Assembly: GCA_009733715.1 (NCBI GenBank)
Contig: WMKJ01000005.1
Span: forward strand, 177,664-241,663
Source: Herpomyces periplanetae
Lineage: Eukaryota > Ascomycota > Laboulbeniomycetes > Herpomycetales > Herpomycetaceae
Length of the DNA stretch: 64,000 nucleotides
Direction of reading: 5' to 3'
A program made the translations under genes and the position numbers. The notes beneath the pieces are model-generated. The model made no database searches. It was not told where the DNA came from and saw only the letters and a list, made by a program, of their open reading frames with translations. Below, piece after piece: positions 11,608 to 22,263 of the stretch; position 1 is the first letter of the stretch; every line of letters begins with the position of its first letter.

Positions 11608-14576
11608 ATGTATGGAGGAGTTTTGGATAGAAATATCTCACATACACTGTCAACAGACTCATCACGAACCTCGGCAATATCAACATCGTTAAATGTAAAT
11701 TTTGGGAACTCTGCGGTCACGGTGATCGGGGAGAATGGGCATAGCGAGAAGGTTAATCAATCGTCGAATCGAGGTATGGAAAGTGTCGCAGGAGTGGGAT
11801 GTGCGATTAAGTTTAATGGGCGAACGCCGACGATGAATTTGGATGGGTCGCGTTTGACAACAGTACAAAATTTGGTGGATATGAGTACACAAATCAACGA
11901 AGCTTCACCAGGAATTCAATTTTCCGGGCCATTTCAAATATTAACGGTTCGCGTTCCTTTCACTTGAGCTGCTTAGTTTGAATTGTGTCAATTTTACGCA
12001 AGCGCGCACGCTCGCTGGTAAGACATAGTGAACGAGCGAGCGTGTGCGTATGTACTAGTTTAGTTTGGAGGGTGAACTAACGATTTTTTTTTGTTTTTTT
12101 TTCCTCGTACGAGGGCGGTTTACCTATCATTCTTTCGCGGGATTGAGTAAACATAGGCCACGTACTCGAACGTAGAAGTTTACGAAGCCGAAATTAACGA
12201 TATCACGGTAATGCGAAGAATTGGAGACTCGTACGTTAATGCTACGCAAATGTTAGAATTGACGGGATTGCCGGAAGAAGAGCGTACGCGAATTTTGAAA
12301 GGTTTGCTCGAAGAGAATGGTGTAGAGAACATTGAGACAGGACATATACGATATCGAGGTGTATGGGTGCCATTTCAACAAGGTGAAGAATTATGTCGAA
12401 GATACGATATATGGGAAATTTTACGGCCTCTGTTAACCTTTAAAAAAATGGAAAAAACAAATGGGGATAATGGGTGCTGTGATAGCGAACAAGGGGTTGA
12501 AGAGAAAACTTTGAGCAGTTGGCGTGAAGGATATCAATTTCAATATGAAACTAAGGGTGAAGATGGGCAAATTAAGGTGGTGAAAGTTCAACACTGTGGT
12601 TCAGCAACTGAGAAAGAAAGTGTGATTGGAATAGATGAAGAAGCTATGGAAGCAAATGCCAACCAGGAGTTAGATGTATGCAAAGAGCCACTTCGGAAGC
12701 GGGCATGTGTTAAAACCAAGTATACACAAGGAGGTAGTGGTAGTGCGAGCAGAGCAAGTTCAAGTATGAAAATGGAAGAGAAGGGCAATGAAAGTTTGGA
12801 AGCGGGAGATATAGAATCTGCGATGATTGTTCCAGTAAGTTTACCCCCGTTACCCGGACCCAAGGATAAGGAATCGAAGGATAAACAAGCCATGCTATTG
12901 GATTTATTTGGAGAAATGGATTGGGGAGGAGATTATACAAAGCATGCAGCGTTAACAAGATTATCTGGAAGTGATTTTGAGATACCATTGGATGATTCGG
13001 GTAATACAGCTTTACATTGGGCAGCTACCCTGGCAAGAATACCAATCTTAAGAATGATGATAGAGAAAGGAGCGAATATATTTAGGGGAAATGCAGCGGG
13101 TCAAAGTGCCTTAATGTCAGCCGTAACGGTTAACAACTGTCTTGAACATGATTGCTTTGCTGAGTTGCTGGTGATTTTGGATGAATTGATAGAGGTAAGA
13201 GACAGTCAAGGACGTACAGTACTACATCATATAGCCGTTTCATCGGGGGTAAAAGGTCGATCAGCATCGAGTAAATATTACCTTGAAGTACTGTTGGAGC
13301 ATTTGGTGGAAAATTCGAGAAATGGGGGAGGGGGAATGGATTTGGAGCGATTTATGAAAGAGATGGTGAACGCTAGGGATAAAGCGGGAAATACAGCGTT
13401 AAACTTGGTGGCGCGAATTGGAAATCGTAGTATAACTCGGCAACTTCTTGAAGTTAAAGCAGATCCAAGTATTCCAAATTACAAGGGGATTCGATCGACG
13501 GATTTTGGAATTGGATTAGAAGGTGAAATAGGTATTGAAGGGTTTGGAAAGAGTGCCAGCAACGGTAATGGAATAGCGAATAAATCGCGGGATAGTGGAG
13601 GGGGACGATTTGAAGATGGGAATCGTGAGATTGTTCCGAGTAAGTGAGAGGAAAGAGAAGCGTCATGCAAGGCAATAGAAGGTATACGATGGATGATGGG
13701 GCGAGCAATTGAACTGACGGGGTTAAACAATATTTAGCGTTAAACAGTTACTTTTCGCAAACGGATAATCAATTCAACGCTGAATTACGGTATAAACAGG
13801 AACAAATTGATCAAACGAATAATCGCATTCGAGAATTATCGGCGCAACAACGAATTGAAGAAGCTCGGTTAGCAGAACTTCGACATGTTCAGCGTAAACA
13901 TTCACAACGAACTTTACGGATTGTTAACATTCTATGCGCATTAGAGGAGCAGAGAGGACGATTTCGATCGGGAGATCTAGCCACGGCGACAGCAGGATCG
14001 ACAACAGTAACAGGGTTTGATTCAAATAAAAGTGAAATAATCGAACAAGTTAAAAATAATCAGACTATCACGGGAAAAATCAAGATTGGGGATGCGGACG
14101 ATTTTACAAATGTTCGGTGCGTGATCATGGATTTGATAGCACGCGGGGGAATACAAATCAATGAACCTTTGAATGAAGAACAAAAGGGCAAATCGACAAC
14201 GACAGCAGTAATGGAACAAGGAACTATTTGGATTGAGCGGGAAAAAATGCACGATACACCATCACTGAAGGTTTCTCGTGAAGCATTAGATGATTTAAGG
14301 GAAAAGTTACCGACCGTACGAGAATTGAAGATAATTCTTTCAGTATACCAAAAGAATAACGAAGAACTTACTCGCCGTGCGGTTCATCTGAAGGCTCGAG
14401 ATGCAGAATTAGAGTCCAAGTATCGACGAGTCGTCAGCCTTTGTACGGGTTTAGAGGAAGCAAAAGTTGACAGCATGTTGAACGGATTGGTTGCAGCGGT
14501 AGAAAGCGAAGCTGAATTGGTTGAAGTTGCTCGGGTTCGAGATTTTCTGCGAAAGGTTGACGGAGTAGTAGAGTAA
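11608..14576 (+). CDS. Swi4/Mbp1-like APSES-ankyrin transcription factor
   Basis: This is the likely DNA-binding subunit of an SBF/MBF-type complex controlling G1/S genes. Secure exons are 12157-13639 and 13738-14576. The join at 13639/13738 completes an ACG codon across a GTAAGT...TTTAG intron. Exon 2 opens with the APSES domain (ATYSNVEVYEAEIN, VMRRIGDSYVNATQMLELTG, RGVWVPFQQGEELCRRYDIW, ILRPLL). Ankyrin repeats follow (DDSGNTALHWAATLARIPIL, DSQGRTVLHHIAV, DKAGNTALNLVARIGNRSI). Exon 3 is a coiled-coil C-terminus (AELRHVQRKHSQRTLRIVNI). The start is less sure. Exon 1 is taken as the ATG frame at 11608; it must end in phase 0 before 12157. The best-fitting ends are ACG|GTTCGC at 11946 (886 aa in all) or AAT|GTAAAT at 11694. 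Two telo-boxes precede it. Confidence 0.85.
12003..12048. other. Strong stem-loop inside the putative first intron of the APSES gene
   Basis: Arms 12003-12016 (ending CACGCTCGCT) and 12035-12048 (starting AGCGAGCGTG) can pair over 14 bp with one G-U. The loop of about 18 nt contains a GGTAAGA donor-like sequence. It lies between exon 1 and the APSES exon. It is not a typical terminator because it is inside the gene. Confidence 0.55.
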
Positions 14577-14612
14577 AAGTAACAAATGATCAAGTTGCTA
14601 ACAAGGCTGCGA

Positions 14613-16193
14613 CTATCGTGGCTTTTCACAATTCGGGCCTGGCTCACTTTGGTCAAACCGGCGATAAATTGTCTCTCCAAGGTTTGTTGGATGGAAAAAT
14701 GGCCCTTCATTGTTTCGTGTACTCGCATTCGCATTTACACTTGCACTCATACTCGCGATCGTCGATTCGTCCGTTCGGCCGTTTGCTCCATTTCGTCGGG
14801 CTGATTTTGAGTTTCGGTGACCTTTCCGCCCCGATCTACTTCCCTGCCGCATCAATGTATCTGAATTGGGGAGATGGCGTAATTCAATTTCTCTAATCGA
14901 TACAGATCGATTTCTTGTTTTTCCTTTTGACGATATTGCTGTTGTTGCTACCATCGTCATTGTTGCAGCTTTAGAAACTTGTTCCACTCTTATCCTGCTG
15001 CTATTACTTCCCTTACTACTACTGCTCCGTCGACTATGACGATGTTGATCACTATCTCGATCTCTTCGATATCGACGTTTTGTCCACCATCCCCATCCGC
15101 GCTCTCTTGTTCCACTATTCGATTGAATTCTCGTGTTTGCATTCGTTTTCATTAAAAATGAATATGAACGAGATGATCTCCCAGTTTCTTCTTTTAACTT
15201 TTTCCTTTCCGCCTTTAGTTGTTTGCGCATCATTGATCTTCGTTCATTTTCCCTCTCCCAAAATTCCGCTCGGTATATCTCCCAATTTTCTCGAAATTCC
15301 GCAGAAAATGGCTTGGGAAGTAACAATAATTTAACGTAATCTCCTCCTGATGCTATATCTTCTTCGATGAATTCCGGTTCATTACTGCACACACCTCCAA
15401 ATGGTCCTTGTTTGGCCGGCAAGTTCATACGTCGATAATTTGTCTCTCCCATTACACTTCCCAGTAATCCATATGCTGGTATATTCATAGTTCCTTCGGT
15501 GATACGTCGCTTTGTCGGATCTATTCGTTCAATTCTTCGATAATTCATGCTTGCTGTGGGTAAGAAAAATCCGTGTGGAATTATAAATGATAATCGATCT
15601 AAAATTTCCCTCCATAAAGGTCCACGAAGTACCACAAGTTTACAATTAAAACCTCGAAGTCCTCGATTTGTTACGGTGAGCCATCTTCGAGGCCATCGTA
15701 TTCCCCGTTCCCATTGTCCCGTTACCCAGAATAAGAATAACATCACAAACCCACTGATCAGTGCAACTTTTTCGCCTGCATCTATCAACCAGTATACTGA
15801 TCCTCCCACACCCTTTCCATCCTCACGCGGTCGTAATATTTGAGCGTACATAAAATACGCGATCCATATCGTTAACAGCATTAATACCAAAGAATTTTTT
15901 TGTCTTCGCGCTACTAAACTTAGATATTGGGTTCGCAAACTAGCTTCGAGTATAAGTAAATTAAGATAAATTTGTCCAGCACTGTGTGGCGATTGGAGTG
16001 CAGCTGCATAACTTTGGGTATCTGTTAAAGATGTTGCAGTAGAAAACTCTCCCTCATTAACACATGAACTATATGATGCTCTTCGATACATTGTTAAATT
16101 ATTTTCCGTTGTCGCTGTCGCTGTCGCCGCCGTCGCAGACGACGTACAGTGTGAAGTACGATATCTAACATCACCGTGTTGCCCAGCAATCAT
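14613..16193 (-). CDS. Spo7-like regulatory subunit of the lipin phosphatase
   Basis: Single exon, 526 aa. Spo7 with Nem1 forms the ER/nuclear-membrane phosphatase that dephosphorylates and activates Pah1 (lipin), linking lipid synthesis to nuclear shape. The recognisable core is YLNLLILEASLRTQYLSLV near residue 75, a first membrane helix (LVLMLLTIWIAYFMYA), LRPREDGKGVGGSVYWLID, a second helix (VALISGFVMLFLFWV) and GQWERGIRWPRRW. A basic, Ser/Arg-rich tail follows and ends YRRFDQSEPGPN. The protein is longer than budding-yeast Spo7 because of this tail. The stop codon is 36 bp from that of the convergent APSES gene, so the 3' UTRs must overlap. Confidence 0.85.
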   Translation of the reverse strand: MIAGQHGDVRYRTSHCTSSATAATATATTENNLTMYRRASYSSCVNEGEFSTATSLTDTQSYAAALQSPHSAGQIYLNLLILEASLRTQYLSLVARRQKNSLVLMLLTIWIAYFMYAQILRPREDGKGVGGSVYWLIDAGEKVALISGFVMLFLFWVTGQWERGIRWPRRWLTVTNRGLRGFNCKLVVLRGPLWREILDRLSFIIPHGFFLPTASMNYRRIERIDPTKRRITEGTMNIPAYGLLGSVMGETNYRRMNLPAKQGPFGGVCSNEPEFIEEDIASGGDYVKLLLLPKPFSAEFRENWEIYRAEFWERENERRSMMRKQLKAERKKLKEETGRSSRSYSFLMKTNANTRIQSNSGTRERGWGWWTKRRYRRDRDSDQHRHSRRSSSSKGSNSSRIRVEQVSKAATMTMVATTAISSKGKTRNRSVSIREIELRHLPNSDTLMRQGSRSGRKGHRNSKSARRNGANGRTDESTIASMSASVNANASTRNNEGPFFHPTNLGETIYRRFDQSEPGPNCEKPR

Positions 16194-16944
16194 AACCCGT
16201 TGATAATTGCTTTAAGCTTTTGAATGCCGCTTTTGCACGCGCATTAGCGCGTTCCCCGTTCAAAAGTTCTCACCCCCAAGGTATATACACACCCTCACCC
16301 GAACGAGTCTACCACTATTCACCTAACTCGTTAACCTTTAACCACTAACAATCCCTCTATAACTTTAGGGAAAATCCCTCCAATTTCACTACCACAACCG
16401 CAACACAACTCAAAACTGCACACGACAACACAACTCTTACCCTTTCCCCGTTCAACGTGTATATTTAACGCTGAACTCACCCAGGATAAACGTCTGAATA
16501 TCCCTTCCCCCGTCGGATTCCCAAGTGAAGCATATATTCCCCGACAATTTCAAGGAAAATTCCCGCCTGAAAAATCTTCCAACATTAACTTCACCATCTA
16601 ACTATTCCCCAAACCTAACTTCGCGATAACCTGGAGCCATTTTCTTTCGCCGCTTTCGTCGCGCCCGCCGACACCCCCCTTCGGGTTTACTTCGGGTCAT
16701 TCTGCTGGGTGTTATTTTTAGAACTTTCCTAAAACGGATTGATGCTTTGAAAATTGGGAGGAAAAAAACGGCCAATTTATCACGAAAACTTAATGGAAGA
16801 CGGTTAAATATACGGGTGGGTTTTCCTGCGTAAATTTCAAGGTTATATACCAAATATGTAGCTAGGGTACAGGAAAATTTATCTTGGATAGTTTATATTA
16901 TGAAATTGATGTTCACTGCTATACTATACACATAATAAATCTAC
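16194..16944. other. Upstream region of Spo7, no gene seen
   Basis: This separates the Spo7 start from the 3' end of ETF alpha; both genes are on the minus strand. A basic minus-strand frame at 16602-16853 has no recognised family and starts at a non-ATG codon. I treat the region as Spo7 promoter/5' UTR. Confidence 0.5.
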
Positions 16945-18052
16945 TTAATTATTTCTTAACTTTTCAGTTAATTCGGGTACAATTTTGGTTAAATCACCAA
17001 TCAATCCTATATCGGCATACTTAAATATGGGTGCATCGGAATCTTTGTTAATGCTCACTATGACTCTACTATCTTTCATTCCTGATATATGTTGTATAGC
17101 TCCAGATATACCAACTGAAATATACAAGTTAGGAGCTACAGTTTTGCCTGTTTGTCCAACTTGAAGGCTATTATCAGCAAATCCACTGTCTACAGCAGCT
17201 CTGGAAGCTCCAACTGCTGCACCTAATACATCCGCAAGTGGTAAAATTAATCGTTCAAATTCTTCCTTAGATTTTAATCCACGTCCACCCGAAACTACCC
17301 GTTGGGCCGTACTTAGATCGGGTCGTTCTGTTTTTAAAACTTCTTCATTTACCCATTTAACTTTAGATGTTAACTTAACATCATAACCGGCTTCAATTTG
17401 CCCTTGCTGCTTCGAATTTACTTCGTCAGGTGAGGTAAAAGCTGTTCCGCGTACTGTAATAATTTTAATATCATCGTTCAATTTAACCTTAGCAATTGCA
17501 TTTCCTGCGTAAATAGGCCTGACAAAAGTATCTGTTGATTCGATTGATATAATATCTGACACTTGCGGTTTATCCAAAATCGCCGATACCCGTGGAAGTA
17601 TATCCCTGCCAAAACTTGAATGCCGAGCCAGTATATGCGTAAAATTATGCTTCTTAACATTTTCCACGACTAGCGGTGCAAAATTATCAGCAAGACCCTA
17701 AATAGTCATGTTAATTCCATCATTAGACTCATTAAAGGTGTGTATAAGTCTTGCTTAATTAAATTACCTTATCGTACACTTCATTCTCTACGTACAACAC
17801 TCGGTTAACACCCTTGAAGAGTGCTACTTGCTTTGCTATTTCTTTTGCATTCTTTCCCGATGTTAATGCTGTGACAGGACCTCCTAATTTTGATGCTGCT
17901 GTTATGGCACATGTTGACGGTAAAACCAAGCGTCCATTATGCTGTTCAATCAAAACTAAACTTGATACTCCTCTAATCAAACAATAACTTCTTCCACGTC
18001 CATGATTTATATATTTTCCAAGTCCAAAACGAATCATCATCTTCATTATCAT
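16945..18052 (-). CDS. ETFA: Electron transfer flavoprotein alpha subunit (two exons)
   Basis: This is a mitochondrial-matrix flavoprotein. It takes electrons from acyl-CoA and other dehydrogenases and passes them to ETF-ubiquinone oxidoreductase. Exons are 18052-17768 and 17697-16945 (phase 0), 345 aa, close to the usual 330-350. The N-terminus (MIMKMMIRFGLGKYINHGRG) is basic and suits mitochondrial import. LVLIEQHNGRL and AITAASKLGGPVTAL begin the ETF domain. The FAD-binding C-domain shows VSGGRGLKS, RAAVDSGFADN, VGQTGKTVAP, ISVGISGAIQHISGMK and INKDSDAPIFKYADIGL. The first ATG of the exon is 18052. A TATA-like element, TGACGTCA and TCACGTG lie 90-120 bp upstream. Confidence 0.95.
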
Positions 18053-19204
18053 ATCCAAATTCAAACCTTTCAAAATATTTCCCAATACTTCCCAAAATCG
18101 TGCAAAATTTTCCCAAGTTTTCTCCTCCAACCACGCCCGCTTATATAACCCATGACGTCACGGCACGTGATTGCTCCGTTTGCCGCCAGTTTTGGATGAA
18201 GTTGATTAGGTAAGGGTGTGATGGGGAAGAAACGAAGGTAAGTTGCGGAGATGGACGACAGTTTTTAAGAATTTCCACGTACAGGTTTTTTAGATAATTT
18301 TTAATTTGTTTACAAGTTAATTGTTAAACTTATCCAAATCCTGCTCACCCCAGTCATTCTACTTCATACTTTCCGTACACCTCAACTCACCCCTCCTCCC
18401 CAATCCCGTTACTAAATCATGTAGCTGTCCCCAATCCGCGCTCTCAGTTTACCCGGCAAATACCCGAATTTGGTCGGATCATTGTTTTTCCACACCCCTT
18501 CAAATTTTTAAAGTTTCGCGTGGCCCGCGCGCTTCGCATCCAAACTTTTCTGCATGAGCAGTGCGCGCGCCGTCCAAAAAAACTCTTTTCTCTAACTCGT
18601 ACTCAATTTTTCTCGTCTCTTTAAACTTATCTTTATCAATACTCCGCATAATTCTTTTAAACATCTTTTACTTCACGCTTCGTGTTTCTTGGATTTTTGC
18701 GCAATCCCTCATCTTTTTTCCTCCCCATTTTCTCATCTGTTTTCCTCGTACATATTCTCCCCCACCTTCGATATCCTTTCCATATGATCAATTCTCGTTA
18801 AATCCGTTAATTCTTCTCGTCGCTATCTCTCTTCTCATATAGCATATTTTCCAATCTTATTTGCTCACAATTCCCCATTTCGCGTCCTTATTCCTCCTCT
18901 CACTTTCCTTCTCTAATCCATATCGTATACCACTAAAGTGCTACTCTTCAACTCTTCTTCTTTCGTCATCTTCCTACTTTTCTTCCAACTACCCACCATA
19001 GCTACCTATGGTCAATCGTTTATACTTTTCCCTTCACTTTACCTCATCCTTTTTTTCTACCTCCCAAACCTTATCTTGTTTAAATTATTCCTCTATTACG
19101 CGTTAGTTTTCGCTCACCCTTCCTATCATACTGCTCAGCTGCTCCTTCTAAGGTTTGGTTAAACTACCTTCACCATTAATTCATAGTCTTCCCTTATAAA
19201 CGCC
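18053..19204. promoter_or_regulatory. Divergent promoter between ETFA and the Rsc8/Swi3 gene
   Basis: Near ETFA it holds TATATAA at 18142-18148, a perfect CRE palindrome TGACGTCA at 18153-18160 and CACGTG at 18164-18169. Toward the Rsc8 gene (about 18560-19200) the plus strand becomes strongly pyrimidine-rich, like the leaders of other genes in this window. Confidence 0.6.
18153..18169. promoter_or_regulatory. Adjacent CRE (TGACGTCA) and Cbf1-type CACGTGA sites
   Basis: Two perfect palindromes sit 3 bp apart, about 100-117 bp upstream of the ETFA start codon. CRE sites bind bZIP (ATF/CREB) factors; TCACGTG binds Cbf1-type bHLH factors. Confidence 0.55.
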
Positions 19205-21764
19205 ATGATCGATGATTCTTCTCGAAATGCGCCTCTTCCCCAAAATTCAGACTCCGCTCAATCCGCTGAAGTAGGCGATACCCGAAGTATGGAGAATTCC
19301 GAATCTGCCCAAAATGATAATTCAACCTCCCTTCACGGTTCGTTAATCAATTTCCCCCATTCCTTCCCTTATTCCCCATCCCAATTTCTCTAATTTGACT
19401 CTGATAATACTCTTTACTTATTCCTCCCTTTAACCCATTTGTCCAGGCAATTTAGTCGACAGTGGTAAAGATCCCATCTTCGACAATAATGGACTCGACG
19501 ATGAAGAAATGACAGGCGGACCTGATACCGATAGAAGGTTTGTACTAAGCCCATCATTTAACAATGACTCATATCCCCATCTCTCGCTAACTCTAAATAG
19601 CTACTCTGACATTAAAGCTTCAATTGAAACAAGTGCTCGTTCACACATGGTTTCTCAAACGTTCGCTATCATTATTCCAAGCTATAGCACATGGTTTGAT
19701 ATGAACAAAATTCACAATCTGGAAAAGAAAGCGTTACCGGAATTTTTTAATAATCGCAATCGGAGTAAAACACCCGCCGTATATAAAGATTACCGCGATT
19801 TTATGGTTAATACTTATCGACTTAATCCCGCTGAGTACCTCACTGTTACAGCATGTCGACGAAATTTAGCAGGTGATGTTTGCGCTATTATGAGAGTCCA
19901 TGCCTTTCTAGAACAGTGGGGGTTAATTAATTATCAAGTTAGTATTCAATAAAAAATTATCTTCATGATCTTCCCACTGACCACCCAATTTTCCCCCCTT
20001 AATCCCGTGCAGGTTGATCCGGATACTCGGCCCTCAAGTATCGGCCCACCATTCACTGGTCACTTCAAAATTACAGCAGATACCCCCAGGGGACTACAAC
20101 CACAACTACCAGGACCAAATGCTTTAATATCTGCGGGGCGACAATATGCTCCCAGTAATAAATTGGCTAGAGGTGCGGGGCCTTCAAAGTCAGACCTTAA
20201 CATGGAAATTCGCCGTAATATATACGATGTGAATGGTCGAGAGGTTACACTCAACGAATCGAAAGAAGTTATTTCATCAAACGGCGAACAAGCTCCTCCA
20301 GGTACATCAAACGGGACACATGGTGAAGTTGGCACGAACTCTAGCGATTTAACCTCGTCAGAATCATCTAAAATTATATCGTGTCATTCCTGTGGAGTAG
20401 ACTGTACTCGACTTCGCTACCATAATTCTAAAACCGTGTCATCTCCTCAATCTACTACCGCGATAGGTAGTGCAGGAGCACTAGCCACTACTAAGCATGA
20501 CCTTTGTGCAAACTGTTTTCAGGATCGTCGATTTCCGAGTAATTGTTCAGCGTCCGAGTACGTCAAATTGGAAAATGACCAAACATCAACAATTCCAGAC
20601 AGACAGGCACCTTGGACAGATGCTGAACTTTTACTTCTGCTTGAAAGCTTGGAGATGTTTGATGATGATTGGACTCAGGTTGCAAATCACGTTGGTACAA
20701 GAACCCGTGAAGGTTGTATCCTAAAATTTTTAGAGCTGGAAATCGAGGATAAATATCTCAATGCAGAAACGAATACCAGTTTTGGGAACTGGGGATCTGC
20801 CAGGGCACCAAATATGGAAGCCCTATCATTCTTAAGTCATTCTCGGATCCCCTTTTCGCAAGCCGATCAACCTGTTATATCAGTGCTAAGCTTTCTCGCT
20901 TCATTAGCAAATCCAGAAGTAGCTGCTGCCGCTGCAGGCCGAAGTGTTCGCGAACTTAGAAAAGCCTTGAGAAGGAAATTGGAGAACAATGGACGTAAAA
21001 AAACAAAGGAAACAAGCGAGACGGAAGTTGGTGATGCGGTAAAGCAAACGGTTCCGACTGTGACGGAACCAAATGAAGTAGAAGATGCCAAAGTAGATGG
21101 GTCTATGATGGAAATTGACAGTGAAACAGCGACAACATGTGACAAAAATTCTACAAAACCTGATAGTCACAAGGTCGAAGAAGGTAGAGAAGCAACTGAT
21201 GCGGGAGAATGTTGTACGGATAATAATAAGGAACGGCCGGATTTAGCTACATTACCGTTTGCTCTGGCTGGGGCTCGTGCCGGAGGATTAGCGTCGCACG
21301 AGGAGCGGAAGCTGACACATTTGGTATCCGCAGCTACAAATATTCAATTACAAAAGTTAGACTTGAAACTACAGCAGTTTGCAGAACTCGAAGCATGGCT
21401 TACTGCAGAAAAGCGTGATATTGAGCGTAAACGACAGAGCTTATTCTTGGAGAGAGTTGCATTTATGCGGCGAGTGCGTGATGTAGAGCGGAATTTTGCC
21501 CGAGCAATTTCATTGATTAACGATTGCGAGGCTGCATCAAACGTGACAACCACAGGTGTGACGGAGCAAGATGAAACTAAACGTCGTGAACGAGAATGGG
21601 ATCAGCATCAACGTTTCATCAAAGCAGCACAAATGTTACGCGACGTTCTAGAGAATGAAGCAGGTCCGGTAAGCGGACGGAACCGATTGGGAATAACTCG
21701 CAATGGAACATGTGAAGTGGGTGCGCCACCCAAAGAAGATGACTGGCATGGGTTCGAGTTATGA
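19205..21764 (+). CDS. Rsc8/Swi3-type SWIRM-ZZ-SANT chromatin remodelling subunit
   Basis: This is a scaffold subunit of SWI/SNF or RSC ATP-dependent remodellers. Proposed exons are 19205-19337, 19447-19537, 19601-19937 and 20013-21764 (770 aa). The SWIRM domain ([20 protein letters not shown] to [19 protein letters not shown]) is followed, across the intron 19938-20012, by [23 protein letters not shown]-type zinc finger (CHSCGVDC...CANCF), a SANT domain ([18 protein letters not shown]) and a C-terminal coiled coil with [16 protein letters not shown] follow. The first donor is uncertain: CACG|GTTCGT at 19338 or A|GTATGG at 19287 both keep frame. The intron 19538-19600 is 63 nt and stop-free, so retention would add 21 residues. 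Swi3 and Rsc8 cannot be separated by eye. Confidence 0.9.
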
Positions 21765-22263
21765 ATACTTGAGGAATCGGGGACTGAATTGAATCATGGA
21801 CTTGACGTGTGAAGCGTTTAGCAGATTGTGTTTTATGCAGCGGTGCAGAAATTTATTCTAGTACTTCACCGGCTATGATTTATCTCTAGGTTTTGGCAAT
21901 TGAGCGAACCAGAGTTGTGCTGGCGGATGTGCACAGTTTAGCTACGGGGGAGTGAAACCCACAGGCGAGCTGGGCATGACAGAAGATATTGTATTTAGTG
22001 GCGATTACAGTCATTTACACTGGTTTATCGAGTTTAAAGGTTCGTAGGACCTGGGAATAAAGGAATGAGAGAAAATGAAACATGTACACGAGGACATTAA
22101 GCTAAGTGGTCTAGACACTTGCTAATACCCGGTTAGAAGAATGTTTCGTACAAGGTCGAATCCGGGGTAATGGATGAGAGCACTATTGCACGAGCAAATT
22201 TGAAGAATGATCTAAATGAAGCTGTATATGGGCGTGGATGTGAATTCGTGATCGTAGTGAAAA
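21765..22263. other. Convergent intergenic region, no gene seen
   Basis: This lies between the 3' ends of the Rsc8-like gene and the minus-strand unknown gene. A weak tRNA-like stretch at 22098-22175 was checked and rejected. Confidence 0.6.

Noticed and set aside
16602-16853. Basic 83-residue minus-strand frame
   Set aside because: It starts at a non-ATG codon, has no family resemblance and lies in the Spo7 upstream region.
22098-22175. tRNA-like stretch with AGCTAAGTGG and GGTCGAATCC boxes
   Set aside because: The putative T-stem arms (ACAAG and CCGGG) do not pair and no acceptor stem can be formed.
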